25,911 bases of DNA from Aliishimia sp045106335 (GTDB taxonomy: Bacteria > Pseudomonadota > Alphaproteobacteria > Rhodobacterales > Rhodobacteraceae): contig JBGCEM010000135.1 in NCBI GenBank assembly GCA_045106335.1, forward strand, positions 1-25,911, written 5' to 3'. Below are positions 10,201 to 17,584 of this stretch, in pieces. The position numbers and the translations under genes were made by a program. Position 1 is the stretch's first letter; each line of letters opens with the position of its first letter. A model generated the notes under the pieces. It ran no database searches. It saw only the letters and a program-made list of their open reading frames with translations, and had not been told where the DNA came from.

Positions 10201-11052
10201 AACCACCTGAAGCGCCACAGTTTTTTCGCCATTAAAGCGCGCGGTGCCCTCGCGGTCCTCAAAGGTCAAATTGATCTGCGCCAAATCCCCCAGCGTGACC
10301 ACCCGGTCACCATTGGTTTTGACCGGCAAGCTATACACGTCGCGGGCTTCATTGAAGCTAGACGGGATCTTGACCGCAAAGGTGCCTTGTGCGGTTTCCA
10401 CTTCACCTGCCGCGATCAATTGGTTGTTGTTTTGAACTACATTTATCAGTTCGGCGGCCGTTACGTTGTACGCCTCTAAGCGCAAAGGATCTATCAAGAC
10501 TTCCAGCATTTCGTCTCGATTGCCAGCCGGTGCGGCCTCAAGAACCGCGTCCATCGACTCAATACGGTCCTGCAGATCGCTTAGCACGCGGTTGAATGTA
10601 CGTTCAGGCGCCGAACCTGTTAGGTTCACGATGATGATGGGAAATTCGGAAAAGTTAAATTCGTTGATCGAATATTGATCTGCGCCGTCCGGAAAATCTG
10701 CTTCGGCGCTGTTCATCGCGTCGCGCACATCTGCCATGACTTGGGTTTTGTCCCAGCCAAACTCAAATTCCAGCACCATGTTGGCGTAGTTTTCCGCACC
10801 TGTCCCTATAATTTGGTTCAACCCATCCAGATCGGCCAATTCTGTTTCCATGGTCTTGACCAGCAGCGTTTCACTGTCCGCTGCGGAAATCCCAGGGAAG
10901 GGCACCGAGATCACCAACATTGGGATCTCGATATCTGGTTCGCCTTCTTTGGGAAGAGAAATATAGGCAAACGTGCCAATTGCGAGACTTAGGACGATAA
11001 AAGCCAGAACCATCCGGGCGCGCGAGGCGGCCCAATCCACAATACCGGTCAT
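7201..11052 (-). CDS. RND-family efflux pump, inner-membrane permease (oversized)
   Basis: 1283 residues against about 1030-1050 for AcrB-type pumps. It has the RND layout: TM1 at the N-terminus, a large periplasmic loop, TM2-6 (about 335-490), a second periplasmic loop, and TM8-12 (about 1055-1225). The proton-relay site in TM4 reads GMLVDGAIVVVEY with a single Asp (D402) followed by Gly where AcrB has two Asp; the TM10 site reads GIVVNNNIVLID, with Asn in place of the AcrB Lys. Extra length comes from a hydrophobic stretch at about 505-600 that looks like additional membrane helices before TM7, and from a C-terminal tail. It overlaps the adaptor gene by 4 bp (ATGA). Substrate unknown. Confidence 0.92.
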   Translation of the reverse strand: MTGIVDWAASRARMVLAFIVLSLAIGTFAYISLPKEGEPDIEIPMLVISVPFPGISAADSETLLVKTMETELADLDGLNQIIGTGAENYANMVLEFEFGWDKTQVMADVRDAMNSAEADFPDGADQYSINEFNFSEFPIIIVNLTGSAPERTFNRVLSDLQDRIESMDAVLEAAPAGNRDEMLEVLIDPLRLEAYNVTAAELINVVQNNNQLIAAGEVETAQGTFAVKIPSSFNEARDVYSLPVKTNGDRVVTLGDLAQINLTFEDREGTARFNGEKTVALQVVKRKGFNLIDTAALVKDVVAEESTTWPAELRASVEVGTSNDQSRVVDSMVTQLQGSVLTAIALVMIVSLAVLGVRASLLVGFAIPTSFLLCFAFLAVMGVSISNIVMFGLILAVGMLVDGAIVVVEYADKKQAEGVGPMESYVMAAKRMFWPVVSSTATTLCAFLPMLFWPGVPGEFMGMLPVTLIFVLSASLVVALVYLPVMGGVTGRAEHWITGNLQRIAELPWYLHILLFPLAGAAVAGAAMVIPALSAQMGVTMGGYDGQDVMGSVVPAFTKVFLMIVGCVVAALFGLAGAVTFVLSVLALFTRIGITGRWIGSKLLPKRRERVKAGYQRNWFGHGINLIASNPIMPLVMAGFVFVFVGGTMIHFGNNSKGVEFFVESETEQAIVYVLARGNLSLDEKDDLVKQVEDIVNLHPGIQSAFAFAGSGGLNANTGGGQSPKDTIGQIQLETIPWDERPNTSEPWFTLPLINVTVHKSVKSPAFDGDVVMAELTTQLAQIPGIRTEILALGRGPANGKPVHLRLKGDNWADMTRFASEARQKFDSTPGLILIEDTRPLPGIDWQIDVDVEKAGRYGADVATVGGMVQLVTRGIWLDNMRVPSSDEEIEIRVRLPKEDRLLSTLDTLKVRTSDGLVPLSNFITRTPVPSLAEISRVDQRRYFDIKADVTPGLQKLVDADDQIVATLQPGAGNAGVIAEDGTTYTLMSGEASANDLQDQLDQGDLRMAPVNANERIELLTQWLSDTPLPIGMSWEWTGDQEDQAESAAFLQSAFSAALGLMFIILLAQFNSFYNAVLVLLAVVLSTTGVLWGMLIMDQTFSIIMTGTGIVALAGIVVNNNIVLIDTYQDYARFMPRIEAIVRTAQDRIRPVLLTTVTTMAGLAPMMFGLSLDFGAGGYSIDSPTALWWKQLATAVVFGLGIATALTLIFTPSMLAARVWVSTYALWLARLLARLSMGRASTAARDWALQRQTKRMVHPEIIWDQDETPLLERTAPARITAAE

Positions 11053-12374
11053 GATTTAGGATCCTTGAAGGTCGGGGCGACTTGGACGCCTTGGGTCACA
11101 AATTCTTGGCCGATGGTGATCACGTTCACTTGCTCGGGCAAGCCAGTCAGCCAGACGCCATTTGGGGTGTCGCGCAATAAGTTTACCGGAGCGAAGGCCA
11201 CGCGGTTGTCCTCGACAACGATGCGCACACCCAGTTTGCCTTCGTCGTTCAAAGTCATGGACGACGCCGGCAGCAGATGCGCCGCTTGCCCGGCCGTTTG
11301 CACCAAGATTTCAGCCGTTTGGCCGTCGCGGATAGACAGATCATCGTTTGGAACTTCGATTTCGACACGGAACGTCCGGGTTGTTGGATCGGCGCTGCGG
11401 GATAAAAAGATCACCTGACCTTCCACTGTCCTGTTCTGGCTGCTGGCCAACTGCGCGCCAGCGCGGGCCCCGACTTCGACTGCGTTCACTTCAGTTTCGG
11501 GCACAAATGCCACCAGTTTAATCGGGTTCAACTGTAAGATTGTGGCGCACAAAGCCCCCGGTTGCAGCAAAGTACCAAGTTCGGCGGTGTCGCTTTCCAG
11601 CAAGCCGGCAAAGGGCGCTGTCATGGTGAGCCGTTCGATTTCTTTTTCCGCAGCTGCAATGCCAGCTTCCGCGGATTCAATGCCCGCTTGTGCGGCCTCG
11701 ATACCTGATTGAACCCCGGATACGCCCGACTTTGCGGCCTCAACCCCCGCTTCGGCGGCAGCCAAAGACGCGCGGGCTGACGCAACGGTGGCTTGCGTGT
11801 TCTTCACGCGGGTGTCTGCCGCAAACCCATCGCGCGACAGCTTAACGGCCACATTTTCGTTTGTGAGGGCCTCTTCAAGCCGCGCCTGCGCTTCGGCAAC
11901 CCGCGCTGCAGCTTCCGGGATCCGAGTTTGTGCTTCGGCCACACGCGTTCCGGCTTCGGCTTTGCGGGCGATGGCTTCGCTAAGCCGCGCCTTTGCTTCC
12001 GCGAGGGACGCGCCGCGTGTGCCGGGATCTAGGACACACATGGGCTGACCAGTTTCCACATATGTTCCTTTGCGGATCGGCGTTGATACCACAGTCGAAG
12101 ACGTTTCAGAGCGCACATCCACTTGGCGCAACGCTTCCGTTTGACCGCGCAGGACCAAGCCATTGTCAATCACCTGCGCCTGCGAGCGTTGCACAACAAC
12201 TTTGATCAAGCCATCTGCTGACACCCCAGAGTCAGGCTGGGTCGCGTCGTCTGTCTGTTCAGCCAAGTCGACTTCGGGCGCTGCGAACTGTGCCACCAGC
12301 CATTCGCGTTCGATGACGACCAAATAAAGAATAACTGCAACGATTACGCTTAGAACAATCGGAAAGATCCGCAT
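11049..12374 (-). CDS. RND efflux periplasmic adaptor (membrane fusion protein)
   Basis: 441 residues with an N-terminal membrane segment (IFPIVLSVIVAVILYLVVIE), a lipoyl-type half (DVRSETSSTVVSTPIRKGTYVETGQ), a long alpha-hairpin and a beta-barrel region (KLVAFVPETEVNAVEVGARAG). The two hairpin helices, about residues 124-172 and 194-250, are made of clean heptads: LAEAKAR, LSEAIAR, KAEAGTR, VAEAQTR, IPEAAAR, VAEAQAR in the first and AGVEAAK, SGVSGVQ, SGIEAAQ, AGIESAE, AGIAAAE in the second. The hairpin is where such adaptors contact the outer-membrane channel; no TolC-like gene is in the window. It is first gene of the efflux operon, with a palindromic operator candidate 72 bp upstream. Confidence 0.92.
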   Translation of the reverse strand: MRIFPIVLSVIVAVILYLVVIEREWLVAQFAAPEVDLAEQTDDATQPDSGVSADGLIKVVVQRSQAQVIDNGLVLRGQTEALRQVDVRSETSSTVVSTPIRKGTYVETGQPMCVLDPGTRGASLAEAKARLSEAIARKAEAGTRVAEAQTRIPEAAARVAEAQARLEEALTNENVAVKLSRDGFAADTRVKNTQATVASARASLAAAEAGVEAAKSGVSGVQSGIEAAQAGIESAEAGIAAAEKEIERLTMTAPFAGLLESDTAELGTLLQPGALCATILQLNPIKLVAFVPETEVNAVEVGARAGAQLASSQNRTVEGQVIFLSRSADPTTRTFRVEIEVPNDDLSIRDGQTAEILVQTAGQAAHLLPASSMTLNDEGKLGVRIVVEDNRVAFAPVNLLRDTPNGVWLTGLPEQVNVITIGQEFVTQGVQVAPTFKDPKS

Positions 12375-12412
12375 TTCAGGCCTCGTGTACCGGTATTGGG
12401 CAAAGCAATTGC

Positions 12413-12425
12413 CACTACTATAGTG
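12413..12425 (-). promoter_or_regulatory. Small palindrome upstream of the efflux operon
   Basis: CACTACTATAGTG is a perfect 5-bp inverted repeat around CTA, 38 bp before the adaptor start. On the minus strand it contains TATAGT, a possible -10 element. No good -35 was found at standard spacing. Confidence 0.3.
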
Positions 12426-12446
12426 CGATATATGTACTCAATACGC

Positions 12447-12467
12447 TAAACTAACCAGTTCAGTTTA
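12447..12467 (-). promoter_or_regulatory. 21-bp palindromic operator candidate for the RND operon
   Basis: On the minus strand the site reads TAAACTGAAC, a central T, then GGTTAGTTTA: the outer six bases of each arm are perfectly complementary and 16 of 20 paired positions match. Size and symmetry resemble operators of TetR/AcrR-type repressors that control RND pumps. It lies 72 bp upstream of the adaptor start; no regulator gene is directly attached, so the protein that binds is unknown. Confidence 0.5.
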
Positions 12468-12620
12468 TTTTTTTTTGTATTTTGCTGCAACGATGTGCGG
12501 AGGCGTTTGGGAATTGCCATGCTATGCGATGCCAAATCTTGCCTAAAGCTGTGTCGAACAAAGGGTTTTGCAGATTTGGGATACGTGAGGCGCGCGGTGT
12601 AATTTGAAAGCTGAGATGTT

Positions 12621-13880
12621 TTAACGCACGAAAAACAATGCGGTTTCAGGTACATAAGTCACGATCAGTAAGACCATCAAGATCAAAAGGATAAAAGGAA
12701 TCACAGCGCGGCAGATCGTTAGGAAGTTTTCTTTGAAGGCGGTCATTGCGACAATAATGTTCAAACCCAAAGGCGGGGTCAAAAACCCGATTTCCAAGTT
12801 GATCACCATAATGACGCCGAAATGGACCGGATCGATTCCATAGGCCAAAGCTGGTGCCAGAAGAAGCGGCGCCAGGATCAGAATGGCGCTGATGATGTCG
12901 AACAGGCAGCCCACGACCAGCAATAAAAGATTGACCGCCAGCAGGAACATGATGGGATTTGACGTGGCTTCAGTGATCCAAAAGGCAAGCGCGTCAGGGA
13001 TTTCTTCTATTGTTAAGATCGTTTTGATCGACAAAGCCACCGCAACAATGGGGAAAAGCATCCCAAGTAGTTTGGCGGTCTCAACTGCCGTTGCGTAGAA
13101 ATCACGCAACTGTAGTTCGCGGTGGATAAAGATCTCGACACATAAAGCATAGACCAGCGCGACGGCGGCGGCCTCGGTGGCCGAAAAGTATCCTGAATAT
13201 ATTCCGCCCAACAGGATCACCGGCAGCAAGGCAGACCATCCGCCGCGCACCACGGCGCGACGAAATTCGGCGCCATCAAACTTTTGTGCGGGCATTTTGC
13301 GATTCACCCAAAGCGAATAGGCCGCCAGGACAAAGGCGATCATCAACCCCGGGATCACGCCTGCCAAAAACAGATCGGCAATCGATGTTTCTGTCACAAT
13401 TCCATATAATATCAAAGGAATAGAGGGTGGGATAATAATACCAAGCGTGCCGCCCGAGGTCAGTGCACCCAGGACAAAGCGCTTGTCATACCCTTCTTTC
13501 AGCAAAGCGGGGTACATGATCGTGCCTACGGCCAAAAGTGTCACTGGCGACGAGCCCGAGATCGCGGCAAAGACGGCACAGCTTAGGATCGTTGCAACGG
13601 CAAGCCCGCCGGGCAGGGGACGTGTCACTGCGACGGCCAGGTCAATGAGGCGCTGTGCAATGCTGCCACGCGTCATCACACTGCCTGCCAAAAGAAACAT
13701 TGGAATGGCTAACAGAAGGGAATTGTCCAGACTAATCCAAATATCTTCCGCCAGATATTCCAGATGCCCATCGCCCCAAACCAGATGCACATAGGCGGCC
13801 GCGCCCAACAGGATCACGATCACATTTTGCCGCAAAGCCAACGCGCTGAGAACCAGCAGCAGAAGGATGACGGCAGCCAT
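12621..13880 (-). CDS. dctM: TRAP transporter large permease (DctM)
   Basis: 419 residues, almost wholly hydrophobic, with about 12 predicted membrane helices. Family-typical segments are LLAIPMFLLAGSVMTRGSIAQRLIDLA near the N-terminus, SGSSPVTLLAVGTIMYPALLKEGY, TLGIIIPPSIPLILYGIVTETSIADLFLAG and FLTPPLGLNIIVA. DctM is the ion-coupled membrane subunit of TRAP transporters, which take up organic anions using a sodium gradient and a periplasmic binding protein. It starts 2 bp after the DctQ stop, last in the order tetR-dctP-dctQ-dctM. The substrate cannot be read from this subunit; the neighbouring sulfatase suggests a sulfate ester. Confidence 0.93.
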   Translation of the reverse strand: MAAVILLLLVLSALALRQNVIVILLGAAAYVHLVWGDGHLEYLAEDIWISLDNSLLLAIPMFLLAGSVMTRGSIAQRLIDLAVAVTRPLPGGLAVATILSCAVFAAISGSSPVTLLAVGTIMYPALLKEGYDKRFVLGALTSGGTLGIIIPPSIPLILYGIVTETSIADLFLAGVIPGLMIAFVLAAYSLWVNRKMPAQKFDGAEFRRAVVRGGWSALLPVILLGGIYSGYFSATEAAAVALVYALCVEIFIHRELQLRDFYATAVETAKLLGMLFPIVAVALSIKTILTIEEIPDALAFWITEATSNPIMFLLAVNLLLLVVGCLFDIISAILILAPLLLAPALAYGIDPVHFGVIMVINLEIGFLTPPLGLNIIVAMTAFKENFLTICRAVIPFILLILMVLLIVTYVPETALFFVR

Positions 13881-13882
13881 GT

Positions 13883-14368
13883 TCAGACGGCCCCGTCAGG
13901 ATTAGGCTTCAGGTCAGGGCGCAGCGCAAAGATACCGTGCTTTATCGCGCAGGACAAAAACGCGTAAGGGATGATAATCTGCAAGGGCCAGACCACGAAA
14001 TAAAAGACCGGCGCGCGGTCTTTTGCGACCATCGAAACCTCGACAAAGCTAAGCGCCACAATGGCTGAGGCGATGAAAAATATACATGAAATCACGTCGC
14101 CGATGCGGATGGCTGTGCTTTCGTGTTTTTGGAACACAAAATCCATAAACCCTGGGCGCAGGTGGGCATTGTCCGATGTGGCGAGGGTCAGGCCAAGAAA
14201 CCCCGCAAGGATCGCGCCGTACACGGCCAGTTGATCTGCGCCCAGAAACGACGTGCCAAACACTTCTCGGCCCACGACGTCATAGATCAAAAGGGATGCG
14301 ACGACCGCATAGGCTGCCGTCGCGCACAGACTTTCGACAAAGCGAAGGCCACGCAAGATCAGGTGCAT
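13883..14368 (-). CDS. dctQ: TRAP transporter small permease (DctQ)
   Basis: 161 residues with four predicted membrane helices, the normal size and topology of DctQ. Recognisable positions include YDVVGREVFGTSFLGADQLAVYGAILAGFLG and the C-terminal WPLQIIIPYAFLSCAIKHGIFALRPDL. It bridges the binding protein and DctM in the membrane. It starts 18 bp after the dctP stop, with AGGAG ten bases before its ATG, and is followed almost immediately by dctM. Confidence 0.9.
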   Translation of the reverse strand: MHLILRGLRFVESLCATAAYAVVASLLIYDVVGREVFGTSFLGADQLAVYGAILAGFLGLTLATSDNAHLRPGFMDFVFQKHESTAIRIGDVISCIFFIASAIVALSFVEVSMVAKDRAPVFYFVVWPLQIIIPYAFLSCAIKHGIFALRPDLKPNPDGAV

Positions 14369-14386
14369 CTTCGGGGGTCTCCTGGT

Positions 14387-15370
14387 TTAGGAACAGGCCG
14401 CTTTTGCCGTTTGGATTGCCTCCCATTTGGCTTTGGCCGCATCCCCCATGTCGTTCAGGATGACATCCTGCGCAGGCGCAGCAAGGGCTTTCCATTGCGC
14501 CAATTCATCATCGCTTAAGTTGATGATCGTCGCCCCTTCGCCTTCGGCTTTCTTCAGTAAAGCCCCTTCTGCGCCGCGCAAAGCGGCCCGCAAATCAAGG
14601 AAGATCGGGGCGGCTTCTGTGACCCAGGCTTGTTCGTCCGCGCTGAGCCCGTCCCAGGTTTTTTTGGACATAACGATACCGCCCACCTGGTGCTGATGGC
14701 GTGTCAAAGTGATGTGCGAGGCCACCGCCGGATAGCCCACAACAATGCCAAAGACGGAAAGCTGTGTTGCCCCATCCACCTGGCCCGTCTTCATGGCTGG
14801 GATTGTGTCTTTTGGGCTTAAGGGAACTGCTGTGACCCCGGCTTGCTGCATGAACTTCGTATCTGTCGCCGAAGGTGCCGTGCGGATTTTCACGCCGGAC
14901 AAATCCGTGGGCACACGCGCACCGTCTTTGGTATAGAGAACTTGATACCCAACTTCCATCCAGCTGAGCGTCTTGATCCCGGCGGCCTCGAATTCAGCCC
15001 CAAACGTGTTCAGCAAGTGGTTGTCAGCAACGCAGTCAAACTGTTCGGGCGTGTCAAATGCGTAAGGCGAGGCCAAAAGACCAAAGGTGGGCACAGCCAA
15101 GGACACTGCCGTGTTGGACATAACGCCCATGTCAATGCGCCCGCGTGCGATCTGTTTGATCACATCCTGCTCGCCGCCCAGTTTTGAGCCCATATAGGCT
15201 TTGATGGTCAATGCACCGCCCGATAGGTCCGCAACCTTGTCCACGAATTTTTGCGTCACAGCCCCCCATGGCGAATTCGGTGGCGGCGCCATAGAAAGGC
15301 GAAGCTCTTTTGCCTCGGCTGCAACGGCACTAAGGCTGAGCGTCAGCGCATACATATACATCTTTTTCAT
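14387..15370 (-). CDS. dctP: TRAP transporter substrate-binding protein (DctP)
   Basis: 327 residues with an N-terminal signal peptide (MKKMYMYALTLSLSAVAAEA, cut near residue 20), placing it in the periplasm. The DctP fold is seen from LRLSMAPPPNSPWGAVTQKF, QIARGRIDMGVMSNTAV, LSGVKIRTAPSATDTKFMQQAG (the Arg normally pairs with a substrate carboxylate or other anionic group) and MKTGQVDGATQ. A strong GGGAGGAGA precedes the ATG. It lies 30 bp after tetR and 18 bp before dctQ. An anionic substrate is likely; a sulfated compound is inferred from the divergent sulfatase. Confidence 0.92.
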   Translation of the reverse strand: MKKMYMYALTLSLSAVAAEAKELRLSMAPPPNSPWGAVTQKFVDKVADLSGGALTIKAYMGSKLGGEQDVIKQIARGRIDMGVMSNTAVSLAVPTFGLLASPYAFDTPEQFDCVADNHLLNTFGAEFEAAGIKTLSWMEVGYQVLYTKDGARVPTDLSGVKIRTAPSATDTKFMQQAGVTAVPLSPKDTIPAMKTGQVDGATQLSVFGIVVGYPAVASHITLTRHQHQVGGIVMSKKTWDGLSADEQAWVTEAAPIFLDLRAALRGAEGALLKKAEGEGATIINLSDDELAQWKALAAPAQDVILNDMGDAAKAKWEAIQTAKAACS

Positions 15371-15400
15371 TGGTTCTCTCCTCCCTGAGAAAATCGGATT

Positions 15401-16009
15401 TTAGTCATGCAGATAAGGTGTAAGCGCGGCCATCACGCGGTCTGCCAGATCTGGATCGTGCAGGTGCAAGGGTCCGGGATCATGCAGCAATGCATTCACC
15501 AACAGTCCAAAGGCCAACTGAATTGCGATTTCAAGTTTGTGCGCCACTGCGTCTGGCAGATCGGCTGTGGCAAAGGCGACGACTTTTGCGGTGGTTTGGC
15601 GGTTGGGCTGCCAGCCGGCAGGGATTCGACGTTCATAGCTGAGCGCGGCCTGCACCAATCCGGTATGGGTTCGAAAATACGAAATCGCAAAGTCCACACA
15701 CAGGCGAAGCCGGTCTGGGACGCCAAGACTGGCAACTTGCTGAGGCGCAAAAATCTGGTCCGCCAGCGCATCTTGTTGCGCCGCGACACTGGCCTGAACG
15801 GCGACAAAATACTCTGTCTTATCCGCGAAGTAGCTGTAAAAAGACCCAGTTGAAAACCCAACGGCTTGGGTGATTTCCTGAATAGAGATCTCATCCATCC
15901 CGCGGGCATTGAACAGCGCGACACCCGCGTCCAGCAAAGCTTGGCGTCGCGCTTTGCTGCGGGCCTGCTTGGGGTGCGTTTCGGGCGATATCTGGCGGTG
16001 TGACAGCAC
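15401..16009 (-). CDS. TetR/AcrR-family transcriptional regulator
   Basis: 202 residues starting at a GTG with GAGG five bases upstream. The N-terminal domain is a standard TetR HTH (RRQALLDAGVALFNARGMDEISIQEITQAVGFSTGSFYSYFADK), the rest a variable ligand-binding domain ending ALTPYLHD. It is the first gene of the minus-strand arm, 30 bp upstream of dctP, and its start is 17 bp from a perfect 20-bp palindrome in the region divergent from the sulfatase. By analogy with other divergently placed TetR proteins it probably represses both arms until an inducer, likely a substrate or product of the pathway, binds. Confidence 0.92.
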   Translation of the reverse strand: MLSHRQISPETHPKQARSKARRQALLDAGVALFNARGMDEISIQEITQAVGFSTGSFYSYFADKTEYFVAVQASVAAQQDALADQIFAPQQVASLGVPDRLRLCVDFAISYFRTHTGLVQAALSYERRIPAGWQPNRQTTAKVVAFATADLPDAVAHKLEIAIQLAFGLLVNALLHDPGPLHLHDPDLADRVMAALTPYLHD

Positions 16010-16026
16010 GGGGGCCTCTTGTTCAG

Positions 16027-16046
16027 ACTTGAATATGAATTCAAGT
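16027..16046. promoter_or_regulatory. Perfect 20-bp palindrome, probable TetR operator between tetR and sulfatase
   Basis: ACTTGAAT (16027-16034), a four-base spacer ATGA, and ATTCAAGT (16039-16046) form a perfect 8-bp inverted repeat. It is the only strong symmetry in the 69 bp between the tetR start (16009) and the sulfatase ATG (16079). Length and half-site spacing fit TetR-family operators, and its position would let one repressor block both arms. Confidence 0.65.
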
Positions 16047-16078
16047 TCATGTTTTGTGGTCGCGTCAAGACTTTTGTG

Positions 16079-17584
16079 ATGAGCGCTATGCCTGATACGA
16101 CCGATACCCCCGACACGCTAAGCCCGGCGCAGGCGCCGAACCCAAATGTAATTTTGATCTTTACCGACAATCAACAGGCGGCGACATTGGCATGTTACGG
16201 CAATACCGAAGTCCACACGCCCAATCTTGATCAACTGGCCGCAGATGGCATGCAATTTAACAAAGCCTATTGCGCCAATTCGTTCTGCTCGGCATGTCGT
16301 GCCTCGACTTTGACGGGGCTGATGCCGTCCCAACACGGGGTGCATTCTTGGATCGATGATCGTAATACGCAGGACTGGCCCAAGGGCTGGCACGCTTTGT
16401 CTGGCCTTGCAACTTTGCCCGAACAGCTGCAGCGGCTTGGCTATAAGACAGGGATATTTGGCAAATATCACTTGGGCGATCCGACCAGCCCTGCGCAAGG
16501 ATGGGATCGGTGGGTGACGATGGCAGACGGGCACGTACGCAGCTTTTATGACAACGATATTTATGAGGATGGTCAGACCTATAAACAACCGGGTCATAGC
16601 GTGGATTTTTTCACCGACAAAGCCGTTGACTTTATTCAAGAACAGACCGGTCCGTACTTTGCTTATATTCCTTTTCCAGCGCCTTATGGGCACTGGCCTG
16701 CGACCAATGATGGCAATCGAAACCGGCATGCCGCGCGTTATGATGCGTGCCCGATGGACAGCATCCCGCGGCTAGGCTTGCGCGCCTCGGCAGTTCAAAA
16801 TTACGACATGATCAAAGAGGGCAGTGGCAAGGGGCTTGATTTCTCACTGATCCTGCGCGCGCCAAACGACCTGCCAACTTTGCGCAATTACTATAGCCAA
16901 ATCACCATGATCGACGATGCGGTGGGCAAATTGCGTGCGACTGCGCCAGATGCGTTGATTGTTTTCACCACCGATCACGGGATGTCGCTGGGGCATCATG
17001 GCTTTTGGGGGCATGGCGGCTCAACTTATCCGTCAAATTTGCACCTGGCCGCGCATTCAATCCCGATGATTGTCGCCCATGACGGCCATGTGCGTGCAGC
17101 GGAAAGGCAAGATATCCTGGTCTCGAATGTCGATGTCTATGCCACGGTCCTGGACTATGTCGGCGCCACGCCGGATCCCGCCCTGCCCAGCCGGTCCTTT
17201 GCAGGTCTGCTCAAAGGTGAGGCCATTGCCGATTGGGGCGCGGATGAAGTCTATTCCGAACAAGAAGAGACCCGCGTGATCCGAACGCCGCAATGGGCTT
17301 TGTTCAAACGGTTCAGAAAAGAAGGTGCGCCTGAACTTGAAGATGAGCTGTTCAATGTGATCGTTGATCCGAACGAGACGAAAAATCTGGCGCAGGATCC
17401 TGGACATGCGCATATTTTGGCCGACCTCAGCGCGCGGATTGATACGTTTTTCGCAACCTATTCCGCGCAAGATGCCGATATGTGGCGCGGTGGTAAACCG
17501 ATCCAGAATTCAATGATGAAGGGGTATTGGCGCGACATTTGGGGCGCGGATTGGGGGCCTGTCTATACCTATGACGCGCCTTGA
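16079..17584 (+). CDS. Type I sulfatase, Cys-type, with CSACR active-site motif
   Basis: 501 residues from the ATG at 16079. NVILIFTDNQ (D30-N31) gives the first metal ligands; CSACRASTLTG at 70-80 is the sulfatase signature, with C70 the residue to be converted to formylglycine and R74 its partner; GKYHLG (K129, H131) and TTDHG supply further catalytic and metal positions. The signature is C-x-A-x-R rather than the commoner C-x-P-x-R. No signal peptide is visible, so it is probably cytoplasmic. Earlier in-frame starts (TTG 16019, ATG 16049) overlap or abut the operator palindrome; 16079 or 16088 is preferred although neither has a good ribosome-binding site. The FGE gene overlaps its 3' end by 14 bp. 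Substrate is not readable from sequence. Confidence 0.9.
   Translation: MSAMPDTTDTPDTLSPAQAPNPNVILIFTDNQQAATLACYGNTEVHTPNLDQLAADGMQFNKAYCANSFCSACRASTLTGLMPSQHGVHSWIDDRNTQDWPKGWHALSGLATLPEQLQRLGYKTGIFGKYHLGDPTSPAQGWDRWVTMADGHVRSFYDNDIYEDGQTYKQPGHSVDFFTDKAVDFIQEQTGPYFAYIPFPAPYGHWPATNDGNRNRHAARYDACPMDSIPRLGLRASAVQNYDMIKEGSGKGLDFSLILRAPNDLPTLRNYYSQITMIDDAVGKLRATAPDALIVFTTDHGMSLGHHGFWGHGGSTYPSNLHLAAHSIPMIVAHDGHVRAAERQDILVSNVDVYATVLDYVGATPDPALPSRSFAGLLKGEAIADWGADEVYSEQEETRVIRTPQWALFKRFRKEGAPELEDELFNVIVDPNETKNLAQDPGHAHILADLSARIDTFFATYSAQDADMWRGGKPIQNSMMKGYWRDIWGADWGPVYTYDAP

Noticed and set aside
12446..12655. 69-codon minus-strand frame after dctM
   Set aside because: It overlaps the dctM 3' end and the operator palindrome, has no ribosome-binding site and no family resemblance.
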